A DNA stretch of 64,000 bases from an uncultured Lachnospiraceae bacterium. Its GTDB lineage: Bacteria > Bacillota > Clostridia > Lachnospirales > Lachnospiraceae. The notes below the pieces were generated by a model, which was not told where the DNA came from, did not search any database, and was given only the letters and a program-made list of their open reading frames with translations. Location: contig CANDAG010000013.1 in the NCBI GenBank assembly GCA_947382625.1, positions 23,292 to 87,291 of the forward strand. The letters are read 5' to 3'. Below, in pieces: positions 31,800 through 41,664 of the stretch (within the stretch, counting starts at the first letter, position 1; each line of letters begins with the position of its first letter). The position numbers and the translations under genes were made by a program.

Positions 31800-34376
31800 T
31801 TAATTTAGTTTCAGGAAACTTCCCTTATCAATCCGAATACTTTCTTCCAATAACAGCAGGCCGTTCTTTTGCCGGAAAGAAATCCTCCGTCCGTCAGCAG
31901 AAATCCGGCAGATATTCCAGCTGTTTTTCTGTATGGAAGCAATCGTCAAATAACCATATCTTATTTCTAATTCCCAGCCGCTTTTCTCTGCTCTTACCAT
32001 TCCCCAGCCTGTCGCCGTACAGAAAAAATAGCTGCCATTTTTCTGCATAGGGGCAAAGGAGACACATTTTTCCACCCCATCATAGAAAAACCCGCTACAG
32101 GTCAGCAAAATACTGTAAGAAGCCATACTTCTGGCATAATTGCTCCCACACTCCATTTCATTCCAGGGATTTCTCTTTTGTCCATCATACCGGCTGCGAA
32201 TAGCCCGGATGATTCTGCTTCCTTCTTCGATCAGCCCTTCCTGCAGCATGTGTACTGCCGCCTGATATTCAAATCCTGTCATAGCTTCCGTACTGTAGGT
32301 CAGCGGAATTGACGGCTTCTTTCCTTCCGGCCAGGTACAGATCAGAAGTCCCTCTTCCTCATTCAATGCAAAAATTCTCCATGCATTCTGTACTTCGCGC
32401 ATAGTTTTAAAATTATTTTCATATAAAGACTTTAACGCTGTCTTTATTTTCTGCGGATCATAAATTTCTCCCAGGCCAATCAGATTGGCATGCCATTGTG
32501 GCAACACCTGATCGATCATACATCCCTCTGCAATCTGATATTTGATCTCTCCGGTTTCCTCATTCCAGTATTTTTGATAGAACTCCTCATAACCTTCTTC
32601 CCCGGCAAACCGCTCAATAACAGACTTGTCATGCAGATCAATTTTCTGTACAAAATAGGAACCGTTGAAAAGCTCCCTGTCCGTAAAATCCTTTCCTTTT
32701 TCAAAAAGACATTGATACTTTTTGGCCAATTCCGGTTCCTCCATGGAATCCGCCATCTTCGCACCAGCCTTTAATGCTGCCAGGTAAAAACCATTCAGCC
32801 AGGAGCTTGCTCCAAATAATTCCATATCCAGTGTATGATGCTGTCTTCCCTCAATTACGCCGCTCCCGGTCAGATCCCAGCAATCCTCATTGGTATCCGC
32901 CCATGCATAGGACAATGATTTCCTGATTGCCTCCCAGTTTCTCGTAAGCCATACATGATCTCCACTGATTCTCCAATCTCGATACGCCTTGATAACGCCT
33001 CCCATCTGTCCGTCCACACAGGCACGGAAATTGACCCGTGGACTACCAGGCGGCAACATAAGGCGAAAACTCATTCTACCGTCCTCTCTCTGGTTAAAGT
33101 CAAAATCCGCATTTCTCATACTTCGTTCCAGTGGCGGGAACAAATAGGGCAATGCATAAGCATAGTTCCAAACATGCGTACAAGAGCCTTCGCAGCTTCC
33201 TACAGTTTCCCTGCAGCCCTCAAATCCGTAAAAAGTACCATCCTCCAGCCGCAGGCAGGTTGGCGATTTCAATACTGACAAATTGGCTGACACAGCATCC
33301 AGAAACGCTTCTTCCATACTGGAAGCAAACAGGCTATCGTGAAACATCTCTGTTTCCTGATATAATCTGCTCCAATTTTCCATTGCATACACGGCTGTAG
33401 CAACAGAATCTTTAAATAAAACCGCATAATAATTCTTCCAGACGGTTTTAGGCGCCATTTCATTCCAGGTATTCTGTACATTAGGAAAATTCCATGCAAT
33501 CAAAAACCGCAGACTCTTCTTTTCCCCGGCTCCAATACGGATATGCACAGCGAGGGTACCCGTATCCTTCTCCCATCCTTCCGATTTGCCATAAGCTCTG
33601 TCGTGAAAACGGACATCCTTCGCAAAATCATGCAAGAACATTTCGATATTATCACGCCATCCGCCCCGGTACCAATATCTTTGGAAGCTGGTATGCTTTG
33701 CATCCGTTGCCAGCGTAATATCCCCATACGCCGGATCATCCGGTGAAATCGTATCGGTTCCCATTCTGACAAAAGTCATTTTTTCCCCATTGCCCATCTC
33801 CATACTTCCTGCCGTATTCCATGAATCCTGGCAAGTAAAACGACTGCCTGCCGCCAATGCAACCGTATACTCTAATTCTTCTGTTGATGTATTTTCTATC
33901 TCGATCTCAAAAAAGGCTGCCGGTATACTGGAATCCTTGTCATTCAGCGGAATAAAAGGGTTGAACGCCCTGTTTGTAACAACTCCCGGGAAGTCCTCAT
34001 CCGCAAGCCGCAACTCTGCCAGAGGAAATTCTCCCTTAAATGTTCCTTCCCGAAAGTGAGAGAAGCCGGCAAAGCTTCTTTCATTTGGCCCGAACCCAAA
34101 TCCTGCCCCATAATCCCCTTCGCGATATGTTTTTCCCTGGTAAGGAGATGATAAATCGCTATTCATTACCTTCATTCCCAGCAATTTCCCGTCTTTTTCC
34201 ACTTTAATAAAAAAACCGCTGTAATTGTTATAACTGTTTTTATTAGGGGCATTAAAAATCTCCCAGTCAATCAGTTGTCCATTCCCTGCAAAGCCGATAC
34301 AGCCACTGCCAATCCCGCCCAATGGGAATGAAATCTGCGATGTATTTTCTCCTGTGTATTCAAATCCTTTTTTCAT
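31800..34376 (-). CDS. GH116/DUF608-like glycoside hydrolase
   Basis: An 858-residue protein with the GBA2-type N-terminal beta domain (ISFPLGGIGSGCIGFAGNGQ, then the WEIFN phrase) and a C-terminal (alpha/alpha)6 domain (SCTHVWNYAYALPYLFPPLE; HTLDMELFGASSWLNGFYLA; TYSTEAMTGFEYQ). GH116 enzymes hydrolyse beta-linked glucose, xylose or GlcNAc. The region where characterised members have the nucleophile Glu reads EGSCTHVWN here, so catalysis may differ. GGAG precedes the start. It lies between GH89 and the sulfatase in one operon. No signal peptide. Confidence 0.78.
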   Translation of the reverse strand: MKKGFEYTGENTSQISFPLGGIGSGCIGFAGNGQLIDWEIFNAPNKNSYNNYSGFFIKVEKDGKLLGMKVMNSDLSSPYQGKTYREGDYGAGFGFGPNERSFAGFSHFREGTFKGEFPLAELRLADEDFPGVVTNRAFNPFIPLNDKDSSIPAAFFEIEIENTSTEELEYTVALAAGSRFTCQDSWNTAGSMEMGNGEKMTFVRMGTDTISPDDPAYGDITLATDAKHTSFQRYWYRGGWRDNIEMFLHDFAKDVRFHDRAYGKSEGWEKDTGTLAVHIRIGAGEKKSLRFLIAWNFPNVQNTWNEMAPKTVWKNYYAVLFKDSVATAVYAMENWSRLYQETEMFHDSLFASSMEEAFLDAVSANLSVLKSPTCLRLEDGTFYGFEGCRETVGSCEGSCTHVWNYAYALPYLFPPLERSMRNADFDFNQREDGRMSFRLMLPPGSPRVNFRACVDGQMGGVIKAYRDWRISGDHVWLTRNWEAIRKSLSYAWADTNEDCWDLTGSGVIEGRQHHTLDMELFGASSWLNGFYLAALKAGAKMADSMEEPELAKKYQCLFEKGKDFTDRELFNGSYFVQKIDLHDKSVIERFAGEEGYEEFYQKYWNEETGEIKYQIAEGCMIDQVLPQWHANLIGLGEIYDPQKIKTALKSLYENNFKTMREVQNAWRIFALNEEEGLLICTWPEGKKPSIPLTYSTEAMTGFEYQAAVHMLQEGLIEEGSRIIRAIRSRYDGQKRNPWNEMECGSNYARSMASYSILLTCSGFFYDGVEKCVSFAPMQKNGSYFFCTATGWGMVRAEKSGWELEIRYGYLTIASIQKNSWNICRISADGRRISFRQKNGLLLLEESIRIDKGSFLKLN

Positions 34377-34386
34377 AGCTCTTCTC

Positions 34387-36552
34387 CTACAATATTAATA
34401 TTCTATACACTTCTTCAAATGCCTCCCCATTCTCATTCTCTTCTTCCCTGTCGACAAAAGAATACTGATCGTCAATCCATTCTTTCTCCCATTGATACCA
34501 CCAGGCGCTATCCCCCATCATAGGTTTGGTTTTCTTCTCATCATCCTCCCAGTCCTTTGTCAAATTAAGCCCATCCTCTGCCGCAGTCTGACCGAACTGT
34601 CTGATCTGCTCCGCCAAAAACAGCTCCCAGCGCCTTGCATAAAAGCTTCCGGTCAGACCACTCCATTCCCGGGCGGAATAATCATGCAGGACATCACAGC
34701 GCTCATCTCCCCATGTGGTAAGCAGTGTTTTGGCCTCCTTAAGAAACTCTGTTTCCATTCCGTAATGCGCTCCCCAGGATGCCGCCATTTTCAGATACCT
34801 TTCCAGGGAAAATGCCGGATGCCTCTGCAGCACCTGTTCCTGTATCCGAAGCAGCTTTTGAAACCTCTTCACCGCTTCCCGGAATTTCTCTTTCCTGCCC
34901 TGCCCCAACCAGTACATCATTCTGTTATATAAAATTCTGGATTCATTTGCCAGGGCCTGTCTGGTCACATCCACTAAATCATATACAAAACCATCCGAAT
35001 CCTCAAATCTGTCCTTTTGCCCATAAAGCAGCTTCCCTGCTCTTCTGACAAATTCCGTATCATAGTTTACCTGTTTTGGCCCCCATGTGCTGACACTGGT
35101 AATTCCCCATCCCGGTCTTGCACACAGATAAGACTCTGCCCCACCCGGCTGTGGTACAAAGCTGTTGTAGACACTATCCTCCAAAAGCCGCCATGCTTCT
35201 ACCACGCTTTCGTTCTTTCCCCCGTACCTCCTTTCCACATATTCTTCCAGCCACTCCTTTATTTGTACAGGCTCCCTGCGATAAGTCATATCCCAAAACA
35301 GATCATAAAAAACCGGGTTGGTCTCTAAAGCCTCCGGTGCCAGACCAATTCCTGCCAGATTGTTATCTCTTTTTTTCAATTCCAGCGGTTCTCTCGCCAT
35401 TGTCCGCAAAAATCCATACATGGAATTTCGTCCACCATAGTTATGTACCGGACAATAGATCCAGGGAATGCCGTCAAAGCTCTCCGTAATCCTGCTGCTG
35501 TCCTGAATTCTGGCCGAAAGAAGATTTAAGATCAAAAGGGACTGCTTATCGATCCGTTCAAACAGAGAAAGAACGGGATTCTCTCCCCATCCCTGGATCA
35601 CCCATACCGCATCCTCTCGGTACTTTTTCATTTCGCCGTAAATTGCCGCACCGTACTCCGGAATCTGGAAATCCTCTCTCCTTCCGCCTTCATGAAAAGG
35701 CTCCGCCGCAAAAAAGGGAGTAATATCTCCTATCAATTCCTTCTGCTTTCGATAGTAGATTTCTGCCATCCGGGAAAACAGGGGATCTTTATCAGAGAGA
35801 TAGGAAGGTCTGGAAAACCCACACCATTTTCCCTGTTTCGCCAGCTTCACATCCGGATAGATCTCCCCGATCGACTCCGGCACGATCCCGTAAAATCCGG
35901 GAAGCACCGGAGTAATGCCAAGCTCCAGCATACGCCTGTGAATCTTCCCTGCCAGTTCCAGCCGTTCCTGATACCACTGCTCAGGCATCCGCAATCCAAA
36001 GGAATCCATATTTCCCATAAAAAACCATGCATAGTAGACACAGCCGGGCAAATAACGCTCCACTGCTTCCCTGGTCATTCCCATTGCCAGCAGGGTTTCC
36101 CGGATCACAGTTTCCTGACCGGTCAGACTTAATGCCAGATTCACACCGCCAAGGGCCATTAAATCCAGTTCTTTTTCCCATCGATCCCAATCCCAGAACG
36201 CCATTGTGTAGGAATAGGTGCAATAGTTCAAATAATATCGATACCGATAGGGGGATTGCATTACAATTTCTTCCGGAAGAGAGGGAAGTCTGTCGGGCAA
36301 CTGTAACGGGAAACGGGTTTCCCATGTGATCTGCTTTTTGCAGACATGCTTCAAATACCAATTCAGCCCGCACAGAAAGCTTACGCCATCGCAGGCTTTT
36401 ATGAGAATGCTGTTCCCTTCCCCTGCTATCCGGAACTGCCCTTCCTGTCCCTTTGTATCTTCCTCAAAAATAAATTTCGCCGCGCCATCCGGCCCCAAGA
36501 TCCGGCCCGCTGCTTCCTCAGCTGCCTGTGCTGCTTTCCTCTGTGACTTCAT
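34387..36552 (-). CDS. alpha-N-acetylglucosaminidase (GH89)
   Basis: About 721 residues; the start at 36552 (MKSQRKAAQAAEE) uses AGAGG eight bases upstream, since the longer frame begins with TTG and lacks a site. NAGLU-family landmarks: YRYYLNYCTYSYTMAFWDWD, WEKELDLMALGGVNLALSLT, PGFYGIVPESIGEIYPD, FFAAEPFHEGG and GIGLAPEALETNPVFYD. GH89 removes terminal alpha-GlcNAc, as in heparan sulfate or alpha1,4-GlcNAc-capped mucin. No secretion signal, so it acts on imported oligosaccharides. With the sulfatases and GH88 it points to a heparan-sulfate-like substrate. Confidence 0.88.
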   Translation of the reverse strand: MKSQRKAAQAAEEAAGRILGPDGAAKFIFEEDTKGQEGQFRIAGEGNSILIKACDGVSFLCGLNWYLKHVCKKQITWETRFPLQLPDRLPSLPEEIVMQSPYRYRYYLNYCTYSYTMAFWDWDRWEKELDLMALGGVNLALSLTGQETVIRETLLAMGMTREAVERYLPGCVYYAWFFMGNMDSFGLRMPEQWYQERLELAGKIHRRMLELGITPVLPGFYGIVPESIGEIYPDVKLAKQGKWCGFSRPSYLSDKDPLFSRMAEIYYRKQKELIGDITPFFAAEPFHEGGRREDFQIPEYGAAIYGEMKKYREDAVWVIQGWGENPVLSLFERIDKQSLLILNLLSARIQDSSRITESFDGIPWIYCPVHNYGGRNSMYGFLRTMAREPLELKKRDNNLAGIGLAPEALETNPVFYDLFWDMTYRREPVQIKEWLEEYVERRYGGKNESVVEAWRLLEDSVYNSFVPQPGGAESYLCARPGWGITSVSTWGPKQVNYDTEFVRRAGKLLYGQKDRFEDSDGFVYDLVDVTRQALANESRILYNRMMYWLGQGRKEKFREAVKRFQKLLRIQEQVLQRHPAFSLERYLKMAASWGAHYGMETEFLKEAKTLLTTWGDERCDVLHDYSAREWSGLTGSFYARRWELFLAEQIRQFGQTAAEDGLNLTKDWEDDEKKTKPMMGDSAWWYQWEKEWIDDQYSFVDREEENENGEAFEEVYRILIL

Positions 36553-36600
36553 TCTATCATCCTCTTTCCCATAATCGCCACTCAAAACCCTGTTTCTATG

Positions 36601-36628
36601 GTAAACGACAAAATAATTTGTCGTTTAC
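36601..36628. other. perfect 12-bp hairpin at the end of the toroid-enzyme gene
   Basis: GTAAACGACAAA and TTTGTCGTTTAC pair perfectly around ATAA, overlapping the stop of the 36625 gene side and lying just upstream of it relative to GH89. The T-run follows on the plus strand, not in the direction of transcription, so it is not a normal terminator for this operon; it may be an mRNA processing or stability hairpin. Confidence 0.55.
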
Positions 36629-38898
36629 TTTTTCTCCTGCCAGCCAAACCTGCAATCATATTCCTGCTCCCAGTTCTTCACCCTGACCTTCGTTTTATTC
36701 TGTAAATTAAAATGTATCCTGTGTACCAGCGGGTCTGTGGGTTCAACCACCAGTTTGTCTTCACTGCGGACCGCTTTGCAGTTAAATGTTAATAGGGTGC
36801 CATTTTCTTCTTCATAAATACAGGCATTGTGCAGGCCCACCTCTTCCAGACATTTAAAGACCTCATGGACCAGATTATCAATGGCCCATTTTTTTCTTGG
36901 GAACACTTCTGTGCGATGCCATGGGCTGACCAGATCCACATACTGTTCCCCAATAATATCATTGACCAGCTTTCCACGCAGCTTCCCCTCTTCCGCCTGC
37001 ACATAGCGCAGGGTCTCCACATAAGGGTCACAGATAAATCCCCAGCGCAGCTTTCCGGTTTCTCCATCCACCAGCTGCAGACAGGCTCCCATTGCATTCA
37101 TGGTGTCCAGCAGATATTTTTTCTTTCCTGTCAACTGATATAAATACCAGGTCGCATAAATTTTCCAGCAGGTCCATCCACACGGTGAATTCATCATATT
37201 GTGAAAAATATGCAGATTATACTGTGCTTCCCAAAACCGCAGCGTTCCCCCGTTCATCCGGCAGTCCGGTATTAATTTCTGCGTCAGGCACTCATGGCTC
37301 CGATACATCTCTTCTGCTGCCTGAATATATTCCTGTTTTCTTTTTCCCTCTTCCATTTTCAATGCCTGATCAGCAATCTGAAGCGTGCTGCAGCTGATCA
37401 TTCCATCTTCAAAGGTCAGTTCTCCTTCCGTATCAATATTATCTCTGTTTCGTACAAGCTCCTCCACTGCCCGTTCTGCAGATGCCCTGTGCCGCACTGC
37501 CGCCGCCATAAACTCTGCCGCCTCCGGAAGCTCCTTTGCCGCTTCCTCCTCCACCCGTGCCAGATCCATCACATATTTTGCAATATAAGTCACTGCGGTA
37601 TAATGAGTCCTGTCTTCTTCCGAACGAATACTGTAATAAGCACCGTCTTCTCCCTGACAGCGCATAAGGAAATCCGCCAAATGTCCTGCTTTCCTCAAAT
37701 CCTCAGGATCCTTTGTGATCGTATATCGCAACCCGAACAGACTGCACATTGCTGCACTGTCCTGGATCCTCCAGGGATTTTCAGCCGCCATCTGTCTTTC
37801 GGAATCATATAGCAGATCCGTTATCCGCCGGAAATCCTTCTCCAATTCCCCATCCATATCTGCCTCCGGCAAATATTTTCTGGCAAGCTCTATGGTATAA
37901 AGGGAATTAAACGCTTCCACATGGTGGGTATGTAGCGGACGGTTAGAAAGTACTGCCTCACGTCCCTTAGCCAGATACCATGAGGATTTCCTCCGTACAT
38001 ATAAAAGTGCCTCCGCTTCCTTTCCATTTTCTGCCACCGCACGGACCCGGTAATATCCAGTTTTTTCCGTATCTTTTACAATAAAACTGCCATTCTCCGA
38101 AGCTTCCAATTCCTTTTCCCGCTCATCCGGGGTCTGCAGCCACAGCTTTTCGGCATTCCACACCTGCCCTTCAAATTCCTGCCCCTGTTCCAGGGTATAA
38201 ACAGGAAACTGAAGCATGGGCGCTTTACTCATGGATACGATCTGCTCCGGTACTTTTTCAAGACAGTCCACCAATCTGAAATGAAATGTCCATTCCTTCT
38301 TTTCCCAGGGTTTTAGCCCATCCACGAGAGGATGACGTTCCGGCTTTGGCTCACAGTTCAAAAGATGCACATTCCATGTGTAAATACGATGCCCGCCGTT
38401 TAAATACTGGCAGTCATCCTCGCCTCCTTCCAGCTCATTGTAGCAGTTGCTCCAGGAAGCCACCGGTTCCTCGCTGGCGAATGCCAGAATTGTCTGATCC
38501 GGCATTTCATTATACCCCCAGAAATGGCTCTTCTCACAGCGGAGAAGCGTTGGAAAAAAGGTATGATTCCAGTCCGGATATTTTTCCATATAGCAGTCAA
38601 TCCCACTGCATAATCCCAGGGTTTTCGGCTTAAACGCGACAATATTCCTGTTTTCCGCCACAAAGTGCAGGGTCAATTCGTCCTTGCACTCATATTCCAT
38701 CCAAAACGCCACATTGCCATAAGAACCGGCAAATCTGTTCTCACTTTCCCTCTCCATGGGAATATCCACTCTTTTTCCATTTAGGATCAGGTACGGTAAA
38801 AAGCCAGCATATTCATCCGTCCTGAACGGAATATTCATCCTGTCAAATGTGCATCTGGTGATCCGTCCGTTCTTCTCCGTATGTAACATTACCTTCAT
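36625..38898 (-). CDS. uncharacterised polysaccharide-active enzyme candidate with alpha/alpha-toroid domain
   Basis: About 757 residues; the ATG at 38898 with GGAG nine bases upstream is preferred to the in-frame GTG at 38913. Residues 1 to about 310 are beta-rich (KNGRITRCTFDRMNIPF, WSNCYNELEGGEDDCQYLNG). Residues about 330-650 are helical and resemble an (alpha/alpha) toroid of hydrolases and lyases (LSNRPLHTHHVEAFNSLYTI, DFLMRCQGEDGAYYSIRSEE, NSPCGWTCWKIYATWYLYQL). No family is recognised with confidence. No signal peptide. It is the first gene after the transporter attenuator, so it probably acts early on imported sulfated oligosaccharide; hydrolase versus lyase is open. Confidence 0.65.
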   Translation of the reverse strand: MKVMLHTEKNGRITRCTFDRMNIPFRTDEYAGFLPYLILNGKRVDIPMERESENRFAGSYGNVAFWMEYECKDELTLHFVAENRNIVAFKPKTLGLCSGIDCYMEKYPDWNHTFFPTLLRCEKSHFWGYNEMPDQTILAFASEEPVASWSNCYNELEGGEDDCQYLNGGHRIYTWNVHLLNCEPKPERHPLVDGLKPWEKKEWTFHFRLVDCLEKVPEQIVSMSKAPMLQFPVYTLEQGQEFEGQVWNAEKLWLQTPDEREKELEASENGSFIVKDTEKTGYYRVRAVAENGKEAEALLYVRRKSSWYLAKGREAVLSNRPLHTHHVEAFNSLYTIELARKYLPEADMDGELEKDFRRITDLLYDSERQMAAENPWRIQDSAAMCSLFGLRYTITKDPEDLRKAGHLADFLMRCQGEDGAYYSIRSEEDRTHYTAVTYIAKYVMDLARVEEEAAKELPEAAEFMAAAVRHRASAERAVEELVRNRDNIDTEGELTFEDGMISCSTLQIADQALKMEEGKRKQEYIQAAEEMYRSHECLTQKLIPDCRMNGGTLRFWEAQYNLHIFHNMMNSPCGWTCWKIYATWYLYQLTGKKKYLLDTMNAMGACLQLVDGETGKLRWGFICDPYVETLRYVQAEEGKLRGKLVNDIIGEQYVDLVSPWHRTEVFPRKKWAIDNLVHEVFKCLEEVGLHNACIYEEENGTLLTFNCKAVRSEDKLVVEPTDPLVHRIHFNLQNKTKVRVKNWEQEYDCRFGWQEKK

Positions 38899-38927
38899 AA
38901 GTCTGTTCTCCACTGTTTTTCTTTTTG

Positions 38928-38960
38928 AAAAAGGCAGGAACTGTTGCTTCCTGCCTTTTT
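38928..38960 (-). terminator. terminator/attenuator between binding protein and enzyme genes
   Basis: AAAAAGGCAGGAA and TTCCTGCCTTTTT form a strong stem with a 7-base loop and a T-run in the direction of transcription, 14 bases after the solute-binding protein stop. As the enzyme genes follow without an obvious promoter, partial read-through would give high binding-protein and lower enzyme expression. Confidence 0.8.
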
Positions 38961-38973
38961 GGCTTAATATAGA

Positions 38974-40686
38974 TTAGTTTTTATTGAATGCATCGTAAGA
39001 TTTCTGACACAGTGCAAGATACTCTTCGAGCCCGATGGAATTTAATGTATCCAGATAAGTATTCCAGCTACTGTCCGTTACCCCTTCGGAAATAAAACGG
39101 ATGGTATTCTCGTCCACAAACTTATCGATATCCGTCTTCATTCTGGATCTGGTATCTCTGTCCTCCTGGGAGAGACGTCCTCTGTCAATCAAATCAGGAG
39201 ACTGTGCGCAAAGATACTTATCATACTGCTCACAATAGGGATATTTTTCAAGATGCAGATCAGATAAACTGTATTTTTCTTTGATCACATCGGAAGTAAG
39301 GAAAAACAAACCGCCTGGTCCCGGACAATCTGCATTAATTTCCTCATTCGTATAAGCAGTTCCATCCTCCTTCATTTTCATAACAAATTTCCCGTTTTCA
39401 TCGATTTCCTGATAAATACCGACATTACCCTGGCGGGCCTGGAAGGCAATATCCGGATCCATCAGATAATCCAGCCATGCAATGGTCTCCGCCACATGTT
39501 CATTGGCAACCGTAATGGCAGCGCCGCCTACCATGGCAGACGCTTCGGTTTTGTACCATACCGGTTCTGCTCCCTCTGCTGCCGGCGGATCCATACAGAT
39601 AAACTGCTCCTCTATCCCCTCAAAGGAATGAGCCATACCTCCCAGCCGCCATCCAATAAAGCAGCCTATATTACCGCCTTTGATCTTCGCATAATAGGTG
39701 GACATATCCTGTGAAAAGCTTTCTGTATCGATCAGCCCTTCATTATACGCTTCGCTGATCCACTCAAGGCCCTTCCTGTAGCCCTCCTGCACGGCGCTGA
39801 ATACAACCTTATCATTCTCCAGTATCCTGTGTCCCGGCACATCAAGCTGGCCAAAGGAACCAAACAGATTCGTGACTGCACAGGAAGCATCATCCTTTAA
39901 TACCAGCTCCAGCGGGATTTCATCTGCCTGTCCGTTTCCATTGGGATCCTGCTCTTTAAATGCTTTTAAGACAGCTTTGAATTCATCCATGGTAGTTGGC
40001 ACCGAAAGTCCCAGATTATCCAGCCACTGCTTATTGATAAAATAATGCCCGCCTGAGGTATACCCAATCTCCCAGGCTCTGGATATGCTGTAAATATGCC
40101 CGTCTGTGGCTACCATCTGCTTCATGAAATTCGGCCTGGTTTCCAGCAATCCATAATAGTTGGGCATACTCTCCGCATTCATATATTCATCTACGGGAAC
40201 CAGAATCTGCTGCTCCACACCATAGCTCTCCTCTTCATCGGCACTGATACCGCCGCCGAAGATCACATCCGGATATTCCCCGCTGGCAAACATCAGGTTC
40301 TTCTTCTGCACAAACTCATCTGCCTTCGCAACTGTCCAATTCACCTTAACGCCTGTTTCTTCCTCCACCATTTTCCAGAACGCCATATTTTCATAATCAA
40401 CGGATACCGACGGATCCGCCATCGCCATGACATTGATGGTAACAGGTTCTTCCAGGGGAAGTGTGGGCACATTTGTCTGCTGTGAAGCTTCCGCCTTCGC
40501 TTCCTCCTCAGCCGCCCCTTCGTCCGTGTCTTCTGCTGTCTCCGGGGTCGTCTCCTCCGTCTGCGATACTTCTGTTTTTGCTTCCTCTGCCCCGGACGTA
40601 TCCTTTCCGCCGCATCCTGCAAGTAATGACACTGACATTGCCATTGTCAATACAAGTCCCATTGCTCTTGCTGCTTTTCTCTTCAT
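38974..40686 (-). CDS. oligosaccharide ABC transporter solute-binding lipoprotein
   Basis: About 570 residues, the size of LplA/YtcQ-type binding proteins. Start 40686 (MKRKAARAMGLVLTMAMSVS) follows AGAGG; the lipobox is LLAGC. An acidic Glu/Ala linker precedes the binding fold (VTINVMAMADPSVSVDYENM, FAVNKNLMFASGEYPDVIF-like text, MDEFKAVLKAFKEQDPNGNG with a calcium-loop-like DPNGNGQADE). Transcribed after its two permeases. Ligand not determinable from sequence, but the operon context suggests a sulfated or uronate-containing oligosaccharide. Confidence 0.88.
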   Translation of the reverse strand: MKRKAARAMGLVLTMAMSVSLLAGCGGKDTSGAEEAKTEVSQTEETTPETAEDTDEGAAEEEAKAEASQQTNVPTLPLEEPVTINVMAMADPSVSVDYENMAFWKMVEEETGVKVNWTVAKADEFVQKKNLMFASGEYPDVIFGGGISADEEESYGVEQQILVPVDEYMNAESMPNYYGLLETRPNFMKQMVATDGHIYSISRAWEIGYTSGGHYFINKQWLDNLGLSVPTTMDEFKAVLKAFKEQDPNGNGQADEIPLELVLKDDASCAVTNLFGSFGQLDVPGHRILENDKVVFSAVQEGYRKGLEWISEAYNEGLIDTESFSQDMSTYYAKIKGGNIGCFIGWRLGGMAHSFEGIEEQFICMDPPAAEGAEPVWYKTEASAMVGGAAITVANEHVAETIAWLDYLMDPDIAFQARQGNVGIYQEIDENGKFVMKMKEDGTAYTNEEINADCPGPGGLFFLTSDVIKEKYSLSDLHLEKYPYCEQYDKYLCAQSPDLIDRGRLSQEDRDTRSRMKTDIDKFVDENTIRFISEGVTDSSWNTYLDTLNSIGLEEYLALCQKSYDAFNKN

Positions 40687-40757
40687 ACTCTTTCCTCTCT
40701 TTCTCAGATCTGTTATCTCCGATCTGCTGATCACTTGTTTATGTTTTATCTGTTCCG

Positions 40758-41651
40758 TCATCCTTTGACGGAACCGATCATAACACCTTTTACAAAAAAC
40801 TTCTGCATGCTTGTGTATAATGCCAGAATGGGAACCGTTGAAATCACGATGGCACAATATTTTACGCTCTCTGCCACACGCATCATCAGCTCATTGTCCT
40901 GTACATCATTCAGCATGGATGACATGGTATCCGTTACCTGCAGGGATGTAAGCAGCTCCTTCAAAACCACCTGCAAAGGCTGGTAATTCCGCTTACTGAT
41001 ATAGATCAAGCCTGTCATATAATCATTCCAATGGGCAACCGCATAGTAAACCACCAGTACTCCCATCAGCGCTTTGGACAGGGGCAATACAATCTTCATG
41101 AAATAGCGCACATGACTGCATCCGTCCATGACCGCCGCCTCATACAGCTCCTCCGGCAGAGAGCTCTTCATAAATGTTCTGGCAATGATCACATTCCATA
41201 CACTAATCGCACCCATTACAATAAAGACCAGAGGATTATTGTATAATCCATAGGATTTCACCTGGAGAAAGGTCGGGATAAGTCCACCGGAAAAGAACAT
41301 TGTAAACACAAACATCAGATTAAAAAATTTCTTTCCCATAAATTCTCTGGAAAGTGCATAGCCTGTCATCAGCGTCAGCACCAGATTCAGCAAGGTCCCC
41401 ACTACCGTATAAAGAATCGTATTTCCATAAGCGATCCATATGTCCTTATGCTTCAGGAGTCTTTCATAGCCAATAAAAGAAATATCCTTAGGCCATAGCA
41501 GCACCTCCCCCCGCATCACCGCGTAGGGATCACTGATGGATGCGATCACAATAATATAAAGAGGATAAATGACCATCATCAACGCCAGTATTAATAAAGT
41601 GTAATTGACTATGGTAAATATTCTGTCCCCTGTAGACATTTTTACTTTCAT
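40758..41651 (-). CDS. ABC transporter permease, LplC/YtcP type
   Basis: A 297-residue six-helix permease with the EAA loop EELYEAAVMDGCSHVRYFMK and the typical C-terminus QKFFVKGVMIGSVKG shared by LplC/YtcP proteins. GGAGG lies eight bases upstream. It is the second subunit of the oligosaccharide importer with the LplB-type permease (41665) and the lipoprotein at 38974. The ATPase is not encoded here. Confidence 0.9.
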   Translation of the reverse strand: MKVKMSTGDRIFTIVNYTLLILALMMVIYPLYIIVIASISDPYAVMRGEVLLWPKDISFIGYERLLKHKDIWIAYGNTILYTVVGTLLNLVLTLMTGYALSREFMGKKFFNLMFVFTMFFSGGLIPTFLQVKSYGLYNNPLVFIVMGAISVWNVIIARTFMKSSLPEELYEAAVMDGCSHVRYFMKIVLPLSKALMGVLVVYYAVAHWNDYMTGLIYISKRNYQPLQVVLKELLTSLQVTDTMSSMLNDVQDNELMMRVAESVKYCAIVISTVPILALYTSMQKFFVKGVMIGSVKG

Positions 41652-41664
41652 ATTCAGCCCCTCC

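Noticed and set aside
36601-36628. Hairpin as a terminator between GH89 and the toroid-enzyme gene
   Set aside because: The T-run follows only on the plus strand, against the direction of transcription, so it does not fit a terminator for these genes.
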